Source: Tetramitus jugosus (taxonomy: Eukaryota; Heterolobosea; Eutetramitea; Acrasida; Vahlkampfiidae). From it: 64,000 bases of DNA. The stretch is taken from positions 1-64,000 of the forward strand of contig OW569375.1 in assembly GCA_937625935.1 (NCBI GenBank), given 5' to 3'. Both the position numbers and the translations under genes were made by a program. Positions 9,002-20,677 of the stretch are shown here, in pieces. The notes under the pieces are model-generated. The model ran no database searches. It saw only the letters and a program-made list of their open reading frames with translations, and was not told where the DNA came from. Numbering within the stretch: the first letter of the stretch is position 1; each line of letters opens with the position of its first letter.

Positions 9002-10026
9002 ACCTCCAGTGGTGGTGGGTTGTCTTCCAGAGCTGACTGCTGATAAAACGTGTAAAAGCGTTTCAATAAGACATCAGACATGGCCGCTACATTATCATAA
9101 TCCAACTCAAAGTACTCCAAAGGCAAGCGATCGAACAATTGAGCACAATCCTTGAGGAATCTCTGCTTTGAAACGGGTGCATCTTTTGACCAATCGCCAA
9201 CACCAACAATCAATATACCTTTACAGGCCTTTGGAGGCTCCAGATTTATCATGAGTCTCACTTCCCTGAGAGAAACTAAAGCTCTTGACAAAGAATTATA
9301 ACCCAACGAAACCACAACATGTGGAAGCGTGGAATAAGTGTCCTCATGCCATGCATCTCTCGTATCTATTGTAATCACTAAGCATTGACTCTCATTGTAG
9401 TACCTCTTTGGATCGGTTCTAAATCGCTCCCATCCATTCCCAAACATCCAGAGTTGAAACACCATGGTGTTTGGAGTAATTGTTGGTTGGTTCGACGTCA
9501 TCCACAAACACAAGAAATCAATGCTCGAATCCGATGACTCATCAACCGTTGGCATCACAAGTTCTCTGGTCATTATGGCATTAATCACTGACTTATTCAA
9601 CGAACTATCCGGCACAGTGAACAAAATTTTTGAAATGACATAATCGTGAAAACCCTGAATTCCTGTTCTGTTGAACGGAAGTTGAAAAAATCGAACATAT
9701 CGACACATGAAATCTCTCATTTCATCACAACAATTTTGATCCATGGTGCTAGGTGTGATGAGCACTGGTGGTAACTCTCTCGTCCGATACAATGGTCCAA
9801 CAATGAATGCGAAATCTCTTTTCAAAAGTTCTGGCCATAGAGTTCGATTGTGTCTGATGCAATCATAGGCGAAGCGATTCGTTTGAGAGTATCGACAAAT
9901 GGAAGTCACGGGAAGAAAGAACAAAATCTGGCTCAATTCGTCCCAACTGATTCCTGACATATCTGTTGTTCTTTTTTGCTTTTTTTCTTGTTCTTCGGGA
10001 GCAAACGAGATGGAGAACCAACACAT
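8842..10026 (-). CDS. F-box protein with a possible degenerate Ras-like C-terminal region
   Basis: The protein is 394 aa from ATG at 10026, without introns. Residues 23-65 form an F-box (GISWDELSQILFFLPV, then CRYSQTNRFAYDCI), the Skp1-binding part of SCF ubiquitin ligases. The middle is unrecognised. Residues about 215-335 resemble the last half of a small-GTPase fold: a long strand-helix pattern, then GILIVGVGDW where an NKxD loop would be, and a YFELDYDNVAAM segment like the 'ETSAKT..NV' region. No P-loop is seen, so GTP binding is unlikely. The final 45 residues, overlapped by an antisense open frame, may not be genuine. Confidence 0.65.
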   Translation of the reverse strand: MCWFSISFAPEEQEKKQKRTTDMSGISWDELSQILFFLPVTSICRYSQTNRFAYDCIRHNRTLWPELLKRDFAFIVGPLYRTRELPPVLITPSTMDQNCCDEMRDFMCRYVRFFQLPFNRTGIQGFHDYVISKILFTVPDSSLNKSVINAIMTRELVMPTVDESSDSSIDFLCLWMTSNQPTITPNTMVFQLWMFGNGWERFRTDPKRYYNESQCLVITIDTRDAWHEDTYSTLPHVVVSLGYNSLSRALVSLREVRLMINLEPPKACKGILIVGVGDWSKDAPVSKQRFLKDCAQLFDRLPLEYFELDYDNVAAMSDVLLKRFYTFYQQSALEDNPPPLEVQPPEEQSIYVPPSSDDRSDVSSCFLRGVSSYFINQEFRNCSNGCGKAGMSAL

Positions 10027-10423
10027 GATATCAACTCATTTCTGGAGAGACTAACCCAGAAGAAGATGGAGATGGAGTGGTACTCTTTCTGAAAGAAAGA
10101 TCCTGAAAAAAATCGAATTCATGCCAAGATTCATGGACAACATCCGTAGTCTGACCGGAACTCGGTCTCTCCGTTGAACCTATTAGGAAGTTTCTTTATT
10201 TAACTTTTTCCTACCGGAGTATAGAACTTTGGATACCATAAACAGCATAAAATTGACGGCATGTCCATGTCATCCTTCCATCATTATTCTTCCAGTTTCC
10301 GTGAACTCAACCAGCGATTGCTGGAACCGTTATTGGTGTTGAACTTGTGTTTCTTGTCTCGTCACAAACAACAAACCAAAGCTCGTACATACCCAACACT
10401 AAACCATTGCCTTGTAATTAATA
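10027..10423. other. Divergent intergenic region
   Basis: This 397-nt region lies between the minus-strand F-box gene and the plus-strand 7TM gene. It is presumably the promoter area for both. I see no RNA gene, repeat or convincing coding frame in it. Confidence 0.5.
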
Positions 10424-11215
10424 ATGAGTGGCTTCATCAACACTTGCTTCAATATGCGCAACACCACTGTGCACAACAAGTACATTGGTCCTGTTGTACA
10501 AATGCCCTACCTCCTGGCTGATGATTGGCACACACAGCCTTCACTCAAAGGAATCAGAATATTCATGACCATTTACTGTCTTGTAACTTTCTTGACAAGC
10601 TTTTCCCTCTTCTTCTATCACAAGTACAAGAGAGGCAAGCAAACATGGACCAACACGCTTGCATTCTGGTTCAACTTCAGTAATGCATTCATTTTCTCAG
10701 TGTTGATCAATGCTGGCTGGACCAGCAATGTTTTTGTGATTGCTGCTGCTCACAATGCCCTCGAGCTCATCATTGTTCTCACATTGTACAAAAAGTTTTT
10801 TGTTGACTTTTTCCATTCAGCTTTTGCCTACAAGGTTATCATGGACATTGCCTATGTTGTTGGAGTTCTCTCAGTGTTGCCCCACTTGTTGATCATTGAC
10901 TTTGAATTGGGTGCCAAGATCAAGGCGTTTGGAGGTATTTCGGATTTTATTCTGTTTGCAGTCAGTCTCGTCGGTGTGACAAAGTACTTGATTGATATTT
11001 TCCGGAAGTTTGTCAGAAAGAATCCAGATATCCATCCTGCACCACGTCGTCATGTTGCTCTGTTGATCACAACTCTCAGTCACACCACAACTGTCATGAT
11101 CACATTTGCTGCTTGTTTTTATACGAGACTGCAATTCGTCATGATTATCGTCGGAACATTGATCATGAATATGGCTGGTGTGGTTTACTTTGTCTTCCAA
11201 ATTTTGGACAAATAA
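10424..11215 (+). CDS. Seven-helix membrane protein of unknown family
   Basis: This is a 263-aa intronless protein from ATG at 10424. Seven hydrophobic segments can be drawn: residues about 43-68, 77-98, 104-128, 133-158, 168-195, 210-232 and 236-259, with short loops and almost no tails. Basic residues (YHKYKRGK, IFRKFVRKN) flank helices. No family-defining motif is visible. It is followed by two more 7TM genes on the same strand, so it may be a receptor or an accessory membrane protein of that cluster. Function unknown. Confidence 0.75.
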   Translation: MSGFINTCFNMRNTTVHNKYIGPVVQMPYLLADDWHTQPSLKGIRIFMTIYCLVTFLTSFSLFFYHKYKRGKQTWTNTLAFWFNFSNAFIFSVLINAGWTSNVFVIAAAHNALELIIVLTLYKKFFVDFFHSAFAYKVIMDIAYVVGVLSVLPHLLIIDFELGAKIKAFGGISDFILFAVSLVGVTKYLIDIFRKFVRKNPDIHPAPRRHVALLITTLSHTTTVMITFAACFYTRLQFVMIIVGTLIMNMAGVVYFVFQILDK

Positions 11216-11351
11216 ACTGTAGTTTCAATGTCGAAAAACTTTACGATATCCACGAAGCGGATCTTTTAATTTGTGACAGTTGAGATGGATGATTTACCTG
11301 AAATGGGTGTGACGACTGCTTCAGGGCTCACAAACAAAAGCAACAACAACA

Positions 11352-14300
11352 ATGGAGCAATCTCCTGATCGTGTCAGATATTGTACTCTTATTTTGAGCC
11401 TCTTCTTGTTCACTTTCTCTCACTATCTAACACTTGTGAGAGGCAGTGAATCCCACTGCAGGCAATTGGGTGGTGTTTTATACTTTGGGAAATGTTACAA
11501 GTTCATGGGAACCAACGAGTTCACTTTTCCAGAGGGGGAAAGAGCGTGTAAGGCCAATGGCTTTGATGGTCTTATTCAGTTTCAGTACCCTGAAGAAGAA
11601 GCTATTTTGCAATGGATGGCAGTCAGTGCTGGCAACTATTGGACAGGAGTCAAGTTTTGGAACGGCCAGTATCGATTCAGAGATGGAAGAGTTGGTAAGT
11701 TGTGACAACAGAGTGTACATGTTGTGTTCAGTTTTACTCATCAATGTTTGTCTTAGCTTCGGTGCAGAGTGTCGAGAATGCCAGCTATCATTCAGCTTCT
11801 CTGATCACACATGTGCGTTTAGTGTATGAGGGACAAATACCAACATTGTGGTTCGAATCTCTCCCAGATTCAACCAACCAAGTCATATGTGAATACATGT
11901 ACGACGATTATTGTCACCAGATGAAAGGTCATTTACTTCTGGGTAAGTGTATCAGAGATATCGGTAATGTGGAAACGAGACAGAGGGCTCCTGATCTATG
12001 TGCTCATGTCGGGTATCAATCTTTGTTGGCAATAGACTCTGAGAAAGAGAAAAAATTACTGATTGCCAAGTTAACAATGGAGGATGTTTGGTTAGATCAG
12101 CAAAAACAAGGGGCAAACTACAGTTTTTCAAATGGAATTCATCCAACATACAATGACATCCTTCCTACGACAGATAATGGAACTCATGATTCTGTTTATC
12201 TGTCAGGAGGAAGCTATCAAGTTGACCATAGTAACAACAACGTCACTCGTAATGTGGTGTGTCAAATAGCCCTTTCATCATTCTGCTTGAAAATGCATGG
12301 ATACTACTATCGTGGTAGTTGTTATAGGTTTTACAATGAGTTTGGATACTCTTTTTCCTCAGCTAGAACGGCCTGTGCATCGTCTGGTTATCAATTAGCG
12401 AGTATACAATCACAAGACGAACTCTACTTTCTCTTGGATATGATATCCGGTAATTCTACAATTGATTCTTATGTGAGACTTGATGGGCAATACAATGGTA
12501 CTCACTTTTTGGATGTTAAGGGAGTAGTAGTTCCCTTTTCTTCAACCACGCAAACAGGATTCCTCATTTCTGATACAATAGTGGTTAGTACCGCAAACAC
12601 TACATCTCTTGGTCAATACAGAAATGCGAATGCTGCCATTGCTCTTAGTTATGTTTGCCAAATGGAAATGACTTGTTTTGGGAAGAAGAAAGATACAGGA
12701 TGTGGATCTCATGGCAGATGTGTATATACAGACAATTGCATATGTGAAGGAGATATTGTTGGAGATAAGTGCCAAGCTCGAGAAAGAATTACATTCGAAT
12801 CTCGACTTGCACCACTAAACACTGATGCCATCAACGATATAGTGATAACTGAAGCCAATAGCGGATTTTTGACCAACACTACTCATGTTCTCTCATTGTC
12901 TATCGAGCCATCTAGTGCCTCAGTGGTGACGATAATAGGACTGGGCACTTCACATTTGATTAATTTAACAGATGTAAGAGGGATAATCAATGTCGGTAAT
13001 TACACCTTCGCCTATGCAGATATTGGATCGCAAGCAATTAGGCTCTTCAATTATAACAGTAATAATGATTCTTCTTATATTCCAGGAGTAGGTCTAACAC
13101 CCGAAATAGCCTTTGGTGGAAACACCATATATTATGGATTAGACCGCAACATCCGAGGGTTTGATCTTTCAACTGGTTCATCCTATTCGGTGAAGCCCAA
13201 TCTTCCCTTTAGTATCGGAGGAATGACTTATCAAACAAAAACATTGTACTTAGCTTGTGAGGGTTTCAATAGAATTATGGCCTTTAATATGGACAGTGCG
13301 TCCATGATTGTTTGTGCTGGAGATGAAAGCTCAGATTACAAACAATTGACAATTGATCCCATTACTAACTCCTTAATAGCAACGGTTGGTGGTAACATTC
13401 AGATAATATCTCCGAAGAGAAAAAGCCCATACATTGGTGGAGGTTCGGGGCGATTCACGAATCAAATTTCATTCAGCCAACCTACCGGATTATCATTCTC
13501 TCCAGATGGATCCATCCTATATACTGTTGACGGAATCAATAAGCAATTAGTATCAATTAATATGAGATGTAAATATGGCTACGCATCTCCTAGTTGCTTG
13601 ACTCCATTATGTTTTGGAATTGAGGCCAATGACAGTAAAGTTTGCAGTGCATTGGGGGTTTGTACAGCACCAGATCACTGTGTATGTAATCATCCAAATA
13701 TCACCAGTCCTGACTGCTCTCAGTATCCCTCTATTCCAATGCAGATAACAACATTGACGAACTCAGTAGTGGCACCAAATTCGGGATTAGTTCATCCGAG
13801 ATGGAAGGATGTACTACTGTTCTGTGACGATAGTGATACGATCAAAGCGCTAAATAGATCATCTGGAGCGATATCTCATTACTATAGCTCATTATTTTGC
13901 AAGAGTATGACACTGACTGCGGACAAAAGAAGCCTAATAATCGTCACACACAACTTCACGATCGAGTTGATAGAAGATTTAATGAATCCAAATGGATCAA
14001 GCTTACTAGCAGGTCAACTAGACACTGAGAGTTATGAGAATGGTTATAATTCAAAGATTGGAGTTGTGTACAACATTGTTATCGATCCTGTTATGAGTCA
14101 CTATTGCTATTTCATTGATTCATCCAACGGATGTATCCGTCGTTTAGATATAGTCAATAGATTCGTCGATACCTTATCCTCGCCAGGCAATCTTGTAGAT
14201 ACAGGATATATAGAATCACTTGCGTACTATGCAAATACCTTAGGATACATGGTACATGTTCGAGACAAAATAGTATTTTCTCATAATCAACTGCATAAAG

Positions 14301-17300
14301 TATACAATTTGGATGTTAACACAATGCAAGTCACCAAGCTTACTGGAGGTGGACCGGGTAATAACGATAATCCTATAGATATTAATGACCCAGCCGCATA
14401 CTTGGACTCTCCTTTCCACATGTCAGCCGATGTGGTCAGTGGTGACATATATTTGACTTACAAAGGAAAAGGAATCATCAAGAAGATTTCAGTGAATGGA
14501 TTACTGACAACTTTTGCAGGATCATACACTGTACTGGATAGTAGTGGGTCCGATATTACGAATGCAACTTTTGCTGAAATATCAAGCACAACATTTGATC
14601 CGATATCTAGATCCCTCATCATTTTTGAGAAAGGAGCGAATCAGATAAGAGAAGTGAAATTCAAGTGTGGAGCAGGTTATTTAGAAGATACATGCATTCC
14701 GACATGCTTTGGAATAGAATCTAACAGCTCTTCCGTTTGCTCGGGTCATGGTACATGTGTGTATCCAGATGTGTGCGCTTGCACCTCTGGTTTCTCGCGA
14801 GATCAATGTGAATACAAGGATTTAATTATTGTGGCCACATACAACATCTCCTTGCCTCCATGTATCCCTATGGAAATATCCATCATACCGATGTCGCAGT
14901 CTAACCAAACATTCACAACTCAATTAGTCTCATGGTATCTAGAGTCTACGATTCTGCCTATTCCTCAAGCATCCCAGTTCGCTCTATTTCTCTCCAATTT
15001 GAACTCGTTTAATATTACAATTCCCGTGGAGTACCTACCAATGGGGGGACAAACTATTCTCAGAGCAACTATAAACACTGACAAAGGAGTGATATCTGAC
15101 ACCTTAACTTTCAATATCTCCTCGGTTATGTCTGTCATGGTTGATGCAGCAGAAGATTTCTCAATTAGAAGTGCAGATGACAATGTCATATACAGCAAGA
15201 TTACGATTCCAAAGTGCGTGAGTACTTCAAGGATTCAATTTCATTGGGATGTCGATGGTATCTCCGGTTCTGCATCGCAATTTTTGATACCCAAACGCTC
15301 ATTTCAAGTTGGAACATACCTCATCACCTTGACAATTTTTTTGAGGGACACCCCATATTATTCGAGAACCTTCAAAAATGTAGACGTCCTCTATGATCCC
15401 CCAGTTGTAAGAATCAAAGGTGGAGATACTGCCATCCGTATCGGTACTAATCATACATTGGACGCATCCGGCACATATTATCCGGATGATCCAAACAAAG
15501 GCATGATATTTTCGTGGTATTGCAGCTGTGAGACCTCTTATTTTTGTGCTGGTTTTATCAACTCTGGCACCGCCAAGCAAATTTTTACACCAACAATCAA
15601 AGACTTGTACAGTTTCTACTTGGAAATCAATCAGTATACTCTTGATTTTGTGTCAGCACTCGTGACGATTGAGGTATTGGAGGAAGAGATACCACAAGTA
15701 TCTATTGTGAATACAATTGGTTTTGTTAGTACGACCAAAAAATTGTCCTTGGAGGCAATCGTGCTCAATAATGTTACACGTGATGTCCTCTTTTGGTGGG
15801 AACTGTCTGAGAGATTGAATAATTCAACCTTGGTTCCTGTTACATTGACTTCGAATCAAGTTCTCACATCTCTATCCTCGAGGTTCCTGGTATTGCGATC
15901 GGGCGTTCTCAGACCAAGCAAAACGTATGTGGCGAAAGTCAGTTGCAGGAAACGAACTGCCCAAGGAGTTGGGTTCGCAGCAATCAACGTAACTACGAGC
16001 GACGCTCCATTCAGTTCGGACCCTAATCCTTGTACTACTATTCCTCAAAACAATAACAAATATTTGCTTCTTGCAAATGGATGGGCACTCCCTCAGAATT
16101 ATGAAAACAATTTCCAGCCATTGGCATATTCATTCCAGTATCTTGATGAAGAAACACAGCGATGGACAGTAATATCTCCCTACGGCTCATCAAATGAATT
16201 TACTACACGACTCTTCCCTCAACACTTGAACAGTACCACCCAATTTGCGTGCCGCGTTAGAAACTATTATGGCGAAGAAACTATCTCATTCTTTAACTAC
16301 ACTCTGAAGTCCGTAGCAAATGAAGATACTTTCAATGAGGTTCTTTTTGAGCAACTAGATATCATTCAAAGCTCGAATGGTTCAATTTCCAGAGACTTCG
16401 GTTTCTCTCTTGTTCAAATTGGAAAACTCTACGCTGAACTTAACATTACATCGAACACTGTTATTGAGAGTATAATTATGATGCTGTCCATCAAAAGGAG
16501 CGAAACAACTCCTCCAGAGCTTACGATACAACAAATGCAGGCTCTGTCGAGTGTATCGCGAAAGATATCAACAATGAGCATTGATTACAAAATTGATCTG
16601 ATTCATGTAATCTCTTATCTACTTGGTGATGCTGATTTTGATCAAACTGATAGTATAATCAACAATGCAGGTTCAACTTTGTCCAACATGTTGTCTGATA
16701 CTCAAACTGGGGAGACTATAAGCGTATTAAATGCACCACTCCGCTCAGCCATGAAGGATTTGTCACAGTATCTCTTGGGTGATTCAGTGCCTGGAGAAGA
16801 GATCAGGTCGATTCAAACAATTGCCTTTGCTCTCGCAACTCGAAGAGGATATGGTAATCAATTGCGAAATTCGACCTTAACTAACTATGCGGGCTCATCG
16901 ATATATTTACCTCTTTTGAATCAATTTACCCAGCAATATGAGGAAATTGTGTATGCGCTAGAATACATAACATTCCCTGATGCCACCAGTTTGATATGGA
17001 GAGATCATTCAAACAATATTTCATCGACCATCATTTCTTTCAAGTTATTGGACACAAATCATAGTAAGTTGTCTATTGAAGCTTCCAATGATGATCCACT
17101 CGTAATTACCATGCCAAAACTCGAAACCAATACAAGTATTGAGGGTTTTCAGTCTCAATATCTGTGCTACTTCTACGATGATTCTGCCGATATGATATGG
17201 GACACTCGAGGATGTTGGTTGTTTAATGAAACTAACACGACGGTTACGTGTCACTGTAATCATACTACCTCGTTTGCAGCATTTATTCAATACTCCAAGG

Positions 17301-18757
17301 AAGACCTTGCAGTCAATAGCGAAGTGAACAGAGCAATCTATTTTGTGAGAATAGCATTTGATATTCTATTCATCATTATAATTGTCATTTTGGCAGTGTT
17401 CTTGATCTATCATCGCAACAAACAGCCAATTCGATCAAGAATTTATGCTCCACTCATATGTCTAATTGCTCTATTTGTGGAGTGTGCTCTTCAGGGCATT
17501 TTGAGAAATGCTTTATTGTCAGCACGAGATCGAGAAAAACTTGCCTACCCGATTAACATTGTCGGTGGAATTATCATTACGATTTCATGTCCTCTGTCAA
17601 TCATGAGTTTATACATATATTTGTGGCAGAATGTTAGGTACTTTATGTTGCGCAAATTCTATGAACTAATGGAAGCCAACCATGGAAAGGTTACTCCATC
17701 CAGAGTGATGCTAATAGGGAAAGTGATATCATCCAAATTCATATTGTATACATCGAGTATCATAGTACTCTTAGTGTCGATCATTTACTTTTTAGTTCTG
17801 TCAACTGTTGGTGGAGTTGAGAGTACCACAGCAACCTCTGCTGCCACTGCCATTACAATAACCAGCTCTGTTACATATTTGGGAGTACTGGCTATCATTG
17901 GTATAGGCATTGTAACTACCTTGATTATAGACACGATTTTTTGGCCACTTCGAAGAGATTTGAGAGCACATAGAGAAAGCTCGTCCAAAAAGAATATTTG
18001 GTCAGAGTTTACCTCCTACTCACGAATATATCATCATTTCAGACACGATGACCCATTGTACTTTAGAGTTGACTCCCTATGCATCTCCGCGGCAGTTATT
18101 GTTGGTTTTGTTTCATTTGGTATCGGAATCGCGGCTCAGTATACAAAGATGGAGGACAACTCAGCACCTAAGGTTGTATCTCTGATATTTGATTTACTGT
18201 TTACTGCTCTTAGAATAATTGCTTTTGGAGGAGCTTTATCAGTCATCAGAATTCTATTTGTGATAAAGAAGAAGCAGATTCAAGTACCTGAGATGGGTGA
18301 AAAAGGAGATGATAGCATAGAAGACATGATTTTATCCCTGATATCCTCACCAAGAGGTTTAGCAATATTCAAAGAGTTTTGCCTCAGGGAATTCGCCTTA
18401 GAAAATCTATTTTGTATCATTGAGTTGAACGACATTCGTTCTGCCTGGAGCTCTATGGACAACGGACAGAAACAATTCAGAATCGATGCACTGTTCAGTC
18501 AGTACATCCAAACCAATGCAGTTCAAGAAGTTAACATTCCTGGCTCAGTTCGGAAAGCAGTATCTAAACTGAAGAAGGAACTTGGATCTTCCTTGGACAA
18601 CGAGCAACAAGAGCAAATAATTGCCAGACTCCATGTTGCTATCATGACCAATTTATCTGACACGTTCTCGAGATTTGTGGTGATTGATGAATACAGCGAA
18701 TATGCCAAGACAACTAACATGCACAAGCAACTAGAAGACATCAACTTCTCACTTTAG
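11352..18757 (+). CDS. Adhesion-GPCR-like receptor: CTLD-EGF-propeller-REJ-GPS-7TM-RGS
   Basis: There are two exons (11352-11694; 11757-18757) around a 62-nt GT-AG intron (GTAAGT...CTTAG), giving about 2,447 aa. In order: signal peptide; three C-type-lectin-like domains (to about 12675); an EGF-like module; a beta-propeller with an NHL-like end (GRFTNQISFSQPTGLSFS); a second EGF-like module (about 13570-13730); a second propeller; a third EGF-like module (about 14665-14815); Ig/PKD/REJ-like region (TLDASGTYYPDD, then FSWYC, about 15400-15560); a long GAIN-like stretch. A GPS-like motif follows (about 17160-17290: CYF...GCW...CHCNHTTSFAAF), with His-Thr-Thr at the presumed autoproteolysis site. 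Seven helices follow (about 17330-18285), then a C-terminal RGS domain (about 18310-18720: FKEFCLREFALENLFCIIEL). Many Asn-x-Ser/Thr sites fit an extracellular region. The RGS would speed GTP hydrolysis on a coupled G-alpha. Confidence 0.85.
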
Positions 18758-19100
18758 TGGTGTGAAAAACACACGATTCGTAGCGTAGGAATAAAACCAG
18801 GCGATCAAATTTTCGCTCCGCAATCCCATTCGAGTTCTTTACTCAAAAAAGCGAAAAAAGGATGGAAGCTTCCATCAGGGCATGTCCTCAAGGTATCTCC
18901 TGTCACATACTCAGGATTTATTTGTCATTGGACCCCTGCTATCGATCGCACCTTCTCAAAAGAACAATGAATCTGGCCAGTAACTCTTGTATGACTTTGG
19001 TGATGGTGGCACTTCCTGAACTCTACAACAACAATAAAAGAAGCTCGGATCCTCAAGATTGACGTGACCCTCGTCAGTGCATTTCAACAACAAGAAAAGA
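18758..19100. other. Intergenic region between receptor genes
   Basis: This 343-nt region holds one ATG-initiated 66-codon frame (18862-19062) with no recognisable features, which I regard as chance. It is otherwise presumed 3' end and promoter sequence. Confidence 0.4.
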
Positions 19101-20549
19101 ATGGCACTCAATGTAGACAATATCATTGGACTCAGTGTGGCTCATGGGATCGATATAACAACAGCATTGATCGTTATACTGACCTACGTTGGTCACAGAG
19201 CATACTTTTGGTTGTTTGAAAAGTTTGCTTCAGTATGGAATCTCCTGATTACCAAAGTGTTTTGTTGTGGACTGTCCTCTCGGTGGATCATTCGACGTCA
19301 GTTCCTCAAGGACTCATCAACAAGTGGATCGTATGCAAAGACCTCTCTGTATCTCATGCTGCACATTTGCCTTGTTTTCAATGCAGGTAAGGTATCATCC
19401 TCGGGATCATTTATTTTTGGAAAGGATGTCTTGTTGTTTGTACTGCAACTTCAAACAAAAAGATGGCTCACTCTCTTACTCTCTTTCTTTCATGCAACTT
19501 ACTATTTCTAACATGTAGTGAGAGTCGCTGGTAGTGCGTTCCATGTGGCGCGTTACTCGATTACAACCAACTATGACTTTTCAAAGCCACCGTCCGAGCA
19601 AGTCCTGACAAGAAAGGTTCACATTTTGAATTCTATACAGAATGCTCTTTTCGTTGTGGGTCTCTTCCTTTACTCGGTCATTTTCTCTATTCTCATACTG
19701 ATTTGGTTGCAGGTCGTGAGGACATTGCAGGACCTGTACGATCCAAAGGATCATCGATCATTTGGAGTCATTCATCACAGTGTTGTCAAGGTGTTGTTAG
19801 TGATTGTGCTGTCGATCGAAGCTGTTTTTGTTGTTCCAGCAATTGTCACTTATTCGGTCCCGAGACAAAAGCTTGTTGACAAGAGAGTTATCGATTGGGT
19901 TGTGGCATACACGTGCGGGCCAGTGTTCGGGCTGTGTATCATCTTTTTGATTACGCTGGCAACAGTGTTAGGTGTTCGAATTCTGTATCTGACTTATCGA
20001 GCCAATAAGAACTCTGCGTCTACCGAATCGAGTGAGAGCAAGCGTGTGCTGATTACGAAAATCTCAATCAGTCTCATCGTTTTCATGATAACTATGATTA
20101 TTCAGTTAGTTGGTGTTGTTTTGAATGGTTTGGGTTTGCCAGTGTGGAGTACGATTCTGTTCCTGCAATCCTTACCAGAGTTGATTGGTATCACGATGGT
20201 CATGCTCATCTTCTCACCATTCAAGCTGATTAACAATATTTGGAAGTTCGCCCTATCTTCCAAGAAGAAGGAAAAACAAACTCCTTCTGATGAGAAGCAG
20301 CAATCTCTGGCTGATACTGAGCCAACTCTCGAAAAAGTGATCGAGAAGGACGGACAAGACAAAGAACCTTCGGCAACCGAACTGGCTTGTATGAAACAGG
20401 AGATGGAACCCGTTATAGAGATGGAGACAGAAGTTGAGATAAAGATTGAGGAGCCAAAGATGGAAGATACAGAAGTTGAAGCGACAGAGGTTGAGGATAC
20501 AATGTTGGAGGAGAGTGGAGATGATCAGAGCAAAGTAGAAAGCGTTTGA
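19101..20549 (+). CDS. Seven-helix membrane protein with acidic Glu-rich tail
   Basis: Two exons (19101-19386; 19519-20549) around a 132-nt intron (GTAAGG...ATGTAG, phase 1) give about 438 aa. Seven hydrophobic segments fill residues about 10-330. The cytosolic tail is highly charged, with Lys-rich then Glu-rich repeats (EMETEVEIKIEEPKMEDTEV). The segment LFVVGLFLYSVIFSILILIW and the spacing of the helices are slightly reminiscent of THH1/TOM1/TOM3 proteins, but I am not sure. It lies directly after the large GPS-7TM-RGS receptor on the same strand. Function unknown; probably a receptor. Confidence 0.75.
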
Positions 20550-20677
20550 TATTCAAATGTAGTCAATTTTGAACATCACTAGGAAACTAGGTTCTGGCTG
20601 AAACCAAATCTGCTCGAATGACAGATAGGGGAGCTGGGAAGTAATTCTATGTAAAGTTAAGTTTTATATGATTTGTT

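Noticed and set aside
18862-19062. 66-codon ATG-initiated frame between receptor genes
   Set aside because: No recognisable feature and it lies where a promoter is expected.
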